Origin: VGWB01 sp964480945
Lineage (GTDB): Bacteria; Bacteroidota; Ignavibacteria; UBA10030
Assembly (NCBI GenBank): GCA_964480945.1
Contig: CAYZRX010000036.1
Span: 1 to 35,558 of the forward strand
Length of the DNA: 35,558 nucleotides
Reading direction: 5' to 3'
Part shown: piece by piece, positions 9,036 to 15,261 of the stretch
Layout: each line of letters starts with the position of its first letter
How positions within the stretch are numbered: position 1 is the first letter of the stretch
Program-made: the position numbers and the translations under genes
Notes under the pieces: model-generated
Databases searched by the model: none
What the model was told of the DNA's origin: nothing
Seen by the model: only the letters and a program-made list of their open reading frames with translations

Positions 9036-9057
9036 GGTCAGACAGGAATGTCTGACC
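9036..9057. repeat. Perfect hairpin 2 (9-4-9) just after the pepT stop
   Basis: Stem 9036-9044 pairs with 9049-9057 around a GGAA loop, three bases from the pepT stop codon. It differs from the reverse of hairpin 1 at five positions; four are paired changes (3 with 20, 6 with 17) that keep the stem intact and the fifth is in the loop. Confidence 0.75.
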
Positions 9058-9059
9058 TA

Positions 9060-10310
9060 CTACCGGCTCCTCTCAACCCAGATCTGGGCGAGATTGACGA
9101 CGGTTTCCACGGCCTTTTCCATCCCCCACAATGACGCCCACTCAGTCTTGCCATGATAGTTGTGGCCGCCGGTGAAGATGTTGGGCGTCGGCAATCCGTT
9201 CGCCGTGAGCTTGGAGCCATCGGTGCCGCCGCGTATGGGGACCCACTTCGGCTCGAGGGCCGATCGCTTTGCCGCCTCCCAGAGGCAGTCGAGGACCCGT
9301 GGGTCCTTCTCGAGACCCTCGCGCATGTTCCGGTACGATTCGATGATCTGCAGCTCGATCTTCGCCTTGGGGTGTAGCGGCTGAACCTCCGCGATGATCT
9401 TCTCGAGCTTGCGCTTAAGCTCGTCAAGTCCCTCGGTGCGAAAGTCGCGCAGCAAGAGCTTCAGCGTTGATTTTTCTTCTTCTCCCTGCAGGACATGAGG
9501 ATGGATGTAAGGCTGATATTCGTCGGTTGTCTCCGGCGCCATGTCCTTGGGCGTCCGTGCGATAATATCGGCCATCGCACGGATCGAGTTCACCATGATG
9601 CCCTTGGCCGTTCCCGGATGGATGTTGCGTCCGTGGACAGTGATGACAGCCGTATTTGCGCTGAAGGTCTCCTTGTTCAACTCCCCGGGTGTGTCCCCGT
9701 CGACCGTGTACGCGAACTGTGCGCCGAACTTCTTGATGTCGAAGTACTTCGTCCCGTTCCCAACCTCCTCATCAGGCGTGAAGCTCACCTTGATGTCCCC
9801 GTGCAGGATGGACGGCTTCTCGAGCAGGGTCTGCATGGCCGTCATGATGATTGCGATGCCAGCTTTGTCGTCGGCGCCGAGGAGCGTTGTGCCGTCGCTC
9901 GTGATGATCGTCTTGCCGACGTTGCTCTTCAGATCGGGATTCTCGGATTCGCGAATCACCACCGACGAATCGCCGGGCAATACGACATCGCCTCCCTGGT
10001 ACGTGATCACCTGCGGCTTGACGTTTGCACCGGAGGTCGAGGGTGAAGTGTCGACATGGGCGATGAACCCGACCGTCGGGACTTTACCGAACGCCGGGTC
10101 GGTCTTCGGCACGTTGCCGGGAAGCGTCGCTATCACGTAACCGTACTTGTCGATCGAGACGTCCTTCAATCCAAGCTCCTGGGTTTCCTTCACGAGGAGG
10201 TTGAGGAGGTCGACCTGCTTGGACGTGCTGGGGTACTCTTCGACATCGTCCTTCGACTGCGTATCGATCTTTACGTACCGAAGAAATCTCTCAAGTGCCG
10301 TTTCTTTCAT
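9060..10310 (-). CDS. pepT: Peptidase T (tripeptide aminopeptidase, M20B)
   Basis: A 416-aa cytosolic zinc aminopeptidase that removes N-terminal residues from tripeptides; E. coli PepT is 408 aa. Metal and catalytic residues are all visible: His85 and Asp87 in GFIAHVDTSP, the bridging Asp147 in LGADDKAG, Glu181/Glu182 in TPDEEVG, the VDGDTPGELN segment with the third-site Asp, and the C-terminal GGHNYHGKTEW His. The dimerisation domain lies about 210-320 (TVHGRNIHPGTAKG). I chose the ATG at 10308-10310 (MKETALERF) because it is preceded by GGAGAGG and matches the family N-terminus; a longer frame reaching 10466 adds 52 unrelated residues. Together with the adjacent OPT transporter it suggests peptide scavenging. 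Confidence 0.95.
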   Translation of the reverse strand: MKETALERFLRYVKIDTQSKDDVEEYPSTSKQVDLLNLLVKETQELGLKDVSIDKYGYVIATLPGNVPKTDPAFGKVPTVGFIAHVDTSPSTSGANVKPQVITYQGGDVVLPGDSSVVIRESENPDLKSNVGKTIITSDGTTLLGADDKAGIAIIMTAMQTLLEKPSILHGDIKVSFTPDEEVGNGTKYFDIKKFGAQFAYTVDGDTPGELNKETFSANTAVITVHGRNIHPGTAKGIMVNSIRAMADIIARTPKDMAPETTDEYQPYIHPHVLQGEEEKSTLKLLLRDFRTEGLDELKRKLEKIIAEVQPLHPKAKIELQIIESYRNMREGLEKDPRVLDCLWEAAKRSALEPKWVPIRGGTDGSKLTANGLPTPNIFTGGHNYHGKTEWASLWGMEKAVETVVNLAQIWVERSR

Positions 10311-10478
10311 TGGCCTCTCCAGTAGACAAAAGGTGAATGATGCGAACAAAATGGTGTTGCGCGTGGATAAGCGTGTTGGGGATTGAAGTGCAGCATGAGG
10401 ATACTCGGAAATCCTCTGCGAGCCCTGAGAGTTTCGTTCATCGATCGCCTTCGATGCTGGATTCACCGCTTAGGCGCG

Positions 10479-11213
10479 CTATCGCCAGCGGACCGTTCCC
10501 CATCGATTCGGATCGAACAGCGCGGGATCAAGCTTCACTCCCGCCTTAATCTTGGAGTAGACTTCCGTCATCACGACCTTCCCATCCAGCTTGATGACGA
10601 CCTCCGGTGAGATCCAGCCTCCGGCCAGACGCCTGTACTTATTGAATTGCACTTCCTGTGTGTGCGAGCTGTCCTTTCCCGCGGGCTGCAGAAGCCGCAC
10701 AAACGTGAGCCGTTCCTTATCGATCCAGAACTGGGTTGAATGGGAATCCCCCTTCTTCGCACCAACGACATAGACTGGCCTGTCTTGCCAGGTGTCCTCG
10801 CGGAATGCCGACAGGTCGAAATCAGATTCCTTCAATTTCGCAAGCGATTCCTGGACAGGAAGGAAATACATGTCGAAGCCCAGAAGGAGGAGGAGGTGAA
10901 TGCCATGGCGGGAACCGATGAGCTTTCCATCCCGGAAGACATATTGTGAATCGCGCGCGAAGATCATCCCGCGGTGGCCGGCAGAATCCATCTCGATGCG
11001 CAGCTTACCGGGGAGCGACAAGGCCTCGAACCACGTCGATCGGAGGGTGATGCCGAGCTGGCGATACTGCGTCGTCGCCTGCACGAAGGTGACGGACTTA
11101 TACCAGCTCGTTCCGCGAGCGTGCATTGCTTCAACGAGCTGCTCGGAGGTTCTGATCTCCGCTGGACGGAGGAGCACAAAGAGTGCGATCGGAAGAAGGA
11201 TAAGTCTGGTCAT
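10479..11213 (-). CDS. Exported LolA-like outer-membrane lipoprotein-sorting homologue
   Basis: A 244-aa protein with an N-terminal signal peptide (MTRLILLPIALFVLLRP) and then a pattern typical of the LolA/LolB-like half-barrel fold: an N-terminal helix (SEQLVEAMHAR), alternating beta-strands (FEALSLPGKLRIEMD, GMIFARDSQYVFRDGK) and the late YVVGAKKGD...QFWIDKERLTFVRL strands. It probably acts in the periplasm binding a hydrophobic ligand such as lipoprotein acyl chains or lipid; no catalytic site is seen. I use the ATG at 11211-11213, which places the signal peptide at the very start; an upstream ATG at 11285 adds 24 basic residues. Proteins of this type are diverse, so a housekeeping LolA role should not be assumed. 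Confidence 0.7.
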   Translation of the reverse strand: MTRLILLPIALFVLLRPAEIRTSEQLVEAMHARGTSWYKSVTFVQATTQYRQLGITLRSTWFEALSLPGKLRIEMDSAGHRGMIFARDSQYVFRDGKLIGSRHGIHLLLLLGFDMYFLPVQESLAKLKESDFDLSAFREDTWQDRPVYVVGAKKGDSHSTQFWIDKERLTFVRLLQPAGKDSSHTQEVQFNKYRRLAGGWISPEVVIKLDGKVVMTEVYSKIKAGVKLDPALFDPNRWGTVRWR

Positions 11214-11321
11214 CAGAGTGTGTGGGTAGATGCGGGAAGAGGAGCGTGACCGGCGATAATAAACGGGAAAAAGAAGAAAATTCAAAGCGGAAAGTTGAGG
11301 ATTTCACTCCTCCGCGTTCTC

Positions 11322-12086
11322 TCAATTCTTCTTGAGGAATTCGAGCACGAGACGGGAAAATGGCTGAGCGGCCTCCGCGTGCACCCAGTGTCCTGTCTCA
11401 AGATCGGCAACTTCTGACTGAGGAAATAGCTTCCTGATGTCGGGCAAATCTGAATCGCGAACGTACCCGGAGCGGCTCCCCCTGACGAACAGGGTTGGGT
11501 GTGTGAATGTGCGGTCGGATTCGATCGCTCGCGCGATCTCGTCATAGTTGTTCTTGATAGCCTCCAGATTCACCTTCCACCGAAACCTTCCCGATTCATC
11601 ACGGCTCAGGTTTTTCATTAGGAATTGTCGGGTCGCGACGTCCGGTATCTTCTTCGCCATCGCTTCATCGACCTGCTGCCTTGAAGAATACGATCTCAAG
11701 TCGAGAGGCAGCATGGCATCGAAGATCTCGTCGTGCACCGGCGGATAGGCGCGAGGCGCCATGTCGACGACAATCAGCCTATGAAGACGATCAGGAAAAG
11801 TCAACGCAAATTGCATTGCTGTCTTGCCGCCCAGCGAATGGCCGAGCACGTGGGCTGATTTCAATTTATGCTCATCCAGGAACTCCCCGAGGTCTTCTGC
11901 GAGGGCCTCGTATGTGAAGATGTCGGAGTGGGGAGAACGGCCGTGGTTGCGCTGGTCGACGGCGAAGACCCTGAACGATCCGCCGAAGATCTTGCTCATG
12001 GTATGCCAGTTATCAAGCGAGCCGAAGAGACCGTGGAGGATGATGAGCGGTTGGCCGGAACCGTACTCTTGAAAGTGGAGCGTCAT
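11322..12086 (-). CDS. Alpha/beta-hydrolase, YbfF/ABHD11-like esterase
   Basis: A 254-aa soluble alpha/beta-hydrolase. The oxyanion region is ILHGLFGSLDNW (about 16-27), DQRNHGRS follows strand beta-4 (44-51), the nucleophile elbow is GHSLGG with Ser84, and the C-terminal GHWVHAE supplies the catalytic His233. The DQRNHGRSP and GHWVHAE signatures are those of the YbfF/ABHD11 esterase group, which hydrolyse short acyl esters and acyl-thioesters; the natural substrate is unknown. ATG at 12084-12086 is chosen, though it lacks a strong ribosome site; a GTG at 12137 in frame would overlap the end of apaG by 17 nt. Closely following apaG suggests co-transcription. Confidence 0.88.
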   Translation of the reverse strand: MTLHFQEYGSGQPLIILHGLFGSLDNWHTMSKIFGGSFRVFAVDQRNHGRSPHSDIFTYEALAEDLGEFLDEHKLKSAHVLGHSLGGKTAMQFALTFPDRLHRLIVVDMAPRAYPPVHDEIFDAMLPLDLRSYSSRQQVDEAMAKKIPDVATRQFLMKNLSRDESGRFRWKVNLEAIKNNYDEIARAIESDRTFTHPTLFVRGSRSGYVRDSDLPDIRKLFPQSEVADLETGHWVHAEAAQPFSRLVLEFLKKN

Positions 12087-12120
12087 TCCGAATGGGACAA
12101 GGTTGAGACTTCCAGGAGCG

Positions 12121-12504
12121 CTAGTTGGCGGAAGCACGAAGGGTGAATCGGGGTATGGTCACACGGAACAGTTCGCCGTTCTCCCGCTGCATCAGGTAGG
12201 TCCCCTCCATACTTCCCTCCAGCGTTTCGAGGATGCAATAGCTGTTGTATTCGAAGTACTTGCTGGCGGGGATCACCGGCTGCTTCCCGACGACTCCCTC
12301 GCCCTCGACTTCTTCCACCCGGCCGCTGGTATGCCTGATGAACCAATGGCGACGCAAGAGCTGAACCGTTTGGCCGCTCTGATTGTCGATGCGGATGAAG
12401 TAAGCGAAAACGAATTTTCTCGCCATCACGTCCGATTGGCCGTCGATGTAGATCGGCTGGACTGCTATGCGAATACCCTCGGTCGTGGCAACGTAGGCCT
12501 GCAT
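12121..12504 (-). CDS. apaG: ApaG protein (FnIII-like fold)
   Basis: A 127-aa protein matching ApaG in length (about 125 aa) and sequence: TEGIRIAVQPIYIDGQSD, FAYFIRIDNQSGQTVQLLRR, HWFIRHTSGRVEEVEGEGVVGKQP and the final SMEGTYLMQ...F-x-V-x-I-P-x-F-x-L strand. ApaG has a fibronectin-III-like fold and is linked genetically to Co2+/Mg2+ efflux in enterobacteria; its molecular role is not settled. The ATG at 12502-12504 follows GGAGGAAGGG by 10 nt and gives the family N-terminus; a further-upstream ATG at 12591 would add 29 residues absent from ApaG. It is the first gene of a probable two-gene unit with the esterase. Confidence 0.93.
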   Translation of the reverse strand: MQAYVATTEGIRIAVQPIYIDGQSDVMARKFVFAYFIRIDNQSGQTVQLLRRHWFIRHTSGRVEEVEGEGVVGKQPVIPASKYFEYNSYCILETLEGSMEGTYLMQRENGELFRVTIPRFTLRASAN

Positions 12505-12708
12505 CTGCTGGGAACCCTTCCTCCTGAAAAGTAGCTTCAAAGAAGGAAAACTACAAGGAGTTGTTGAAAAAGGGGAAGACTTGGCGGGCAAAGATCATTC
12601 CTTGCCCGGAAGTAGGACGCATAGTAACACGGTGTGCCAGCCTCGCGCTGTCTACGGGGGACCGTGGTGCCCAAAGGCTAGGGTTTCTTGACAACTTGAA
12701 AGCACCAA

Positions 12709-13572
12709 TCAGAACGTGAAACGCCCGCCGTTCTTCAGAACGTGCACCTTGCTCTGAATGCCCTGCCGTTCGGCTTCCCGCTGAAGGAGGATAGGAGGTT
12801 CAGCCATCGGCTCGTCGCTGATCCAGAAAGTCCCCCAATGGATCGGGAGGAGATGCTGCGCTCGCAGATCGAGGAATGCCTGGACTGTGGAGGCGGGATT
12901 GAGATGGACGTCTTTGAACCAGTCGTGTGGCTTGTAGGCACCGATGGGCAACAAGGCGACATCGATCGTGTAGCGCTGGCCGAGCTCTCGGAAAAAGTCG
13001 CCGTAGCCCGTGTCGCCGGCGAAGTACACTGTGCGGCCCTCAGCTTGAATGACGTAGCCGCAGCATGCCGAGCTGTTGCGATCCCGCGGTCTCCTCTTGC
13101 TCACGTGCCGGGCGGGAGTGCAAGTGATCCTCAGGCCGCCCTTTTCGATCTCCTCCCACCAGCCCAGCTCGACGATGTCTCGAAACCCTGCGCTGCGTCC
13201 GTACGGACCAAGTCCTCGCGGCAGCACGATAATCGATGCGCCTCGGCGGCGGAGGCGTCGCAGAGTTTTGACGTTCAGGTGATCGTAGTCGTTGTGGGAG
13301 ATGAGGATGCAGTCGATCGAAGGGAGGTCACGGAACGGTATGCCCGGTCTCTGGAGCCGCGGGAAGATGAAGGAGATGGTCCAGGCGTAGATCGGGTCGG
13401 TCAGGATCGAGAAACGGCCGAGCTGGATCAGGACGGTTGCGTGGTTGATGAAGGTGATGGAATTAGGCATGGCAGCTCGCAGGATGTTAATGATTACTTC
13501 CAAGGCATGCAATTGGACTGATCGCGAGGCGGCGGGGTATCGGTGTTTGACGGTGAAGGGATTTTCTTTCAT
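12709..13572 (-). CDS. MBL-fold metallo-hydrolase, NAPE-PLD/RomA-like
   Basis: A 287-aa metallo-beta-lactamase-fold hydrolase. Residues 38-60 (ITFINHATVLIQLGRFSILT then DP) and the metal motif SHNDYDHLN (His93, Asp95, Asp97, His98) are typical of the NAPE-PLD/RomA branch; further ligands are His137 region (TPARHVSKR), Asp in YFAGDTGYG, and the C-terminal LLPIHWGTF. The NAPE-PLD consensus has His where this protein has Asp95, so one zinc site may differ. The substrate cannot be stated: phospholipid-like phosphodiesters are known for the animal enzyme only. Start: ATG at 13572 has GAGG 12 nt upstream; Met35 (13470) is an alternative. The gene is divergent from the flavoprotein with only about 50 nt between start codons. 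Confidence 0.85.
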   Translation of the reverse strand: MKENPFTVKHRYPAASRSVQLHALEVIINILRAAMPNSITFINHATVLIQLGRFSILTDPIYAWTISFIFPRLQRPGIPFRDLPSIDCILISHNDYDHLNVKTLRRLRRRGASIIVLPRGLGPYGRSAGFRDIVELGWWEEIEKGGLRITCTPARHVSKRRPRDRNSSACCGYVIQAEGRTVYFAGDTGYGDFFRELGQRYTIDVALLPIGAYKPHDWFKDVHLNPASTVQAFLDLRAQHLLPIHWGTFWISDEPMAEPPILLQREAERQGIQSKVHVLKNGGRFTF

Positions 13573-13582
13573 ATTGCTCTAT

Positions 13583-13617
13583 GACCTCACCCTATCCCTC
13601 CCCCGGGCCGAGGAAGG
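13583..13617. repeat. REP-like half-element in the divergent spacer
   Basis: The 35 nt starting GACCTCACCCTATCCCTC and ending GAGGAAGG resemble the right-hand unit at 26414-26447. The imperfect palindrome lies between two divergent starts, and its 3' arm provides the GAGGAAGGA ribosome site of the flavoprotein gene. Confidence 0.5.
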
Positions 13618-13625
13618 ATCCCGGC

Positions 13626-14795
13626 ATGCCGGATTACGACGTCATCATCATCGGCGGCGGAGCTGCAGGATTGATGTGCGCCGCGGAGGCCGGCAAGCGA
13701 GGGCGGTCCGTTCTACTGCTCGAGTGCAACGAGAAGATCGGCGAGAAGATCCGCATCTCCGGCGGCGGAAGGTGTAATTTTACCAATCTCAACGCCGATG
13801 ATGGCAACTATATCTCCCGGAATCCGCACTTCTGCAAGTCGGCGCTCGCGCGCTACCGGACCTCCGATTTCATCGGACTGGTGGAGAAGCACAAGATAAA
13901 GTATCACGAAAAAACGCTCGGCCAATTCTTCTGCGACGAAAGCTCGCAACAGATCATCGCGATGCTGCTGGCGGAGTGCGGCGAAGCTGGGGTTCGGATG
14001 CAGCTCGGATGCGAGGTCGGAGGGGTGAAGAGGGAGGATGACTTCATCGTTTCGACCAGTGTCGGAGCCTTTGCCTCGCGCTCTCTCGTAGTCGCCACAG
14101 GCGGTCTCTCCGTTCCGCAGCTTGGTGCAACGAACTTTGCCTTCAACCTTGCGCGCCAGTTTGGCCTGAACGTCATCAAGCTCAGGCCGGGGCTTGTGCC
14201 GCTGACGTTTCACTCGTCGGATATGAAATTCTTCAGCTCGCTCGCTGGTGTTTCGATGGATGCGGCGGTAGGATTCGACGACGTCTCATTTCGGGAGAAG
14301 GTGCTCTTCACGCACCGGGGACTAAGCGGACCGGCGATCCTCCAGATTTCCTCTTACTGGAGAGAAGGGGCATCGATCGTTCTCGACGTGTTGCCGGAGA
14401 CCGACATTCTCCAGGTTCTTCTGGAGAATCATCAAAGCACGAAAGAGCTTGGCACGCTTCTCGACCAGCATCTGCCGCGGCGGTTTGCACTGCAGTGGTG
14501 TGAGAAAGTCGGAGGCTCAAAGCCGGTGAACCGATTCTCGCGAACTGAGTTCAAGGTCCTGGCCGAGGGGCTCCACCGCTGGAAGATCAGCCCAGCCGGA
14601 ACGGAGGGATTCGGCAAGGCTGAAGTCACCGTCGGTGGGGTGGACACCGACGAGCTTTCCTCGAAGACGATGGAAGCTAAGCGAGTGCCGGGGCTCTATT
14701 TCGTCGGAGAATGCGTCGATGTTACCGGCTGGCTCGGGGGCTACAATTTCCAGTGGGCGTGGTCCTCGGGGTGGGTGGCGGGACAATATGTCTGA
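13626..14795 (+). CDS. HI0933/BaiN-like flavoprotein (NAD(P)/FAD-dependent oxidoreductase)
   Basis: A 389-aa FAD-binding protein of the HI0933/YhiN/BaiN family. The N-terminal dinucleotide fold is explicit (DVIIIGGGAAGLMCAAEAGK then LLLECNEKIGEKIRISGGGR plus CNFTN), followed by the family segment GQFFCDESSQQII, LVVATGGLSVPQLGAT, the TFTHRGLSGPA-like FTHRGLSGPAILQISSYW, KAEVTVGGVDTDEL and the C-terminal second FAD contact GLYFVGECVDVTGWLGGYNF. Members reduce poorly defined substrates; BaiN acts on bile-acid derivatives in gut clostridia, which is not expected here. The ATG at 13626 follows GAGGAAGGA and gives MPDYDVIIIGGG; an upstream ATG at 13581 adds 15 residues encoded by a REP-like palindrome. 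It is the only clear intact plus-strand gene in the window. Confidence 0.92.
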   Translation: MPDYDVIIIGGGAAGLMCAAEAGKRGRSVLLLECNEKIGEKIRISGGGRCNFTNLNADDGNYISRNPHFCKSALARYRTSDFIGLVEKHKIKYHEKTLGQFFCDESSQQIIAMLLAECGEAGVRMQLGCEVGGVKREDDFIVSTSVGAFASRSLVVATGGLSVPQLGATNFAFNLARQFGLNVIKLRPGLVPLTFHSSDMKFFSSLAGVSMDAAVGFDDVSFREKVLFTHRGLSGPAILQISSYWREGASIVLDVLPETDILQVLLENHQSTKELGTLLDQHLPRRFALQWCEKVGGSKPVNRFSRTEFKVLAEGLHRWKISPAGTEGFGKAEVTVGGVDTDELSSKTMEAKRVPGLYFVGECVDVTGWLGGYNFQWAWSSGWVAGQYV

Positions 14796-14842
14796 ATCTG
14801 AGCCTTCACCGGATGCTCGGTGCGGCCCCGTTGAGCTGGCAC

Positions 14843-14884
14843 AAAAAAAGCGTCGACCCTCAGTCAGAGACCAAAAGTCGACGC
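14843..14884 (-). terminator. Intrinsic terminator of the small RNA
   Basis: On the minus strand GCGTCGAC (14877-14884) pairs with GTCGACGC (14850-14857), with a 19-nt loop that itself contains a CTC/GAG mini-stem, followed at once by seven T (14843-14849). Confidence 0.8.
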
Positions 14885-15018
14885 CTGTTCTCAGCGTACA
14901 GCTGTTTTCGTCCGCGTTGCGCGGACTTGCCTAAGTTTTTGTGGTTGCCTAAGCGGGGAGGCAACCCTTAGGCGGCCCAACCTCACGCTATGCACCGTAA
15001 GATAGCAGCGAGGCAGGC
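14843..15018 (-). ncRNA. Predicted stand-alone small RNA, about 176 nt, family not recognised
   Basis: A promoter (15025-15053) and an intrinsic terminator (14843-14884) on the same strand bracket a highly structured segment. Reading on the minus strand from 15018: a 17-bp hairpin with two single-base bulges and a 10-nt loop (15018-14975); a nested stem in which GCCTAAG (complement of 14967-14973) can pair with either of two CTTAGGC copies (14947-14953 or 14929-14935), enclosing the 8-bp stem 14959-14966/14943-14950; a perfect 7-bp hairpin with a 3-nt loop (14910-14926); a small 4-bp hairpin near 14894-14906; then the terminator. The first stem begins at the predicted start point. No reading frame of note lies within. 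It does not fold as a 6S rod, lacks SRP domain IV, and shows no tmRNA tag or RNase P core. Confidence 0.65.
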
Positions 15019-15024
15019 ACCCGT

Positions 15025-15053
15025 AATGTATTGCTTCCAAAGGCATTTGTCAA
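15025..15053 (-). promoter_or_regulatory. Strong sigma70-like promoter of the small RNA
   Basis: TTGACA (15048-15053), an exact 17-nt spacer, and TACATT (15025-15030) on the minus strand. The expected start, six to seven bases on, falls at about 15018, the first base of the RNA's first hairpin. Confidence 0.7.
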
Positions 15054-15261
15054 GTGCAAATTGACGAAGAGTGGACAGCCCCTGAGCGCCGCAAGCCAAA
15101 AGTGAGAAGCACGCTACAAGACGGGAGATGAGGCCTTGATCCACACCCCGTCAAGGAGAAGGTCAATTACTCGCGTCTCGAAATTCGGAGCCCCAAATGC
15201 GACAAGGAGTTCCTCCCTACGGCCGAGCCAGCCTACCTTTTTCCCCTTGCCTGCAGACGGA

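Larger units (their letters stand above)
14796..15261. other. Intergenic region holding a predicted small RNA
   Basis: A 466-nt gap between the convergent flavoprotein and prolyl-oligopeptidase genes. It contains no credible protein gene. Most of it is occupied by the minus-strand RNA gene at 14843-15018 and its promoter; 15054-15261 shows nothing further that I can identify. Confidence 0.6.

Noticed and set aside
12742..13521. A 259-codon plus-strand frame
   Set aside because: Fully antisense to the metallo-hydrolase gene, no domain.
14975..15018. Plus-strand resemblance to the bacterial SRP RNA core (CCGTAAGATAGCAGC versus CCGGAAGGAAGCAGC)
   Set aside because: The 5' half of domain IV (AGGTC side) does not match and the local sequence folds instead as a GCTAT/ATAGC hairpin; promoter and terminator are on the other strand.
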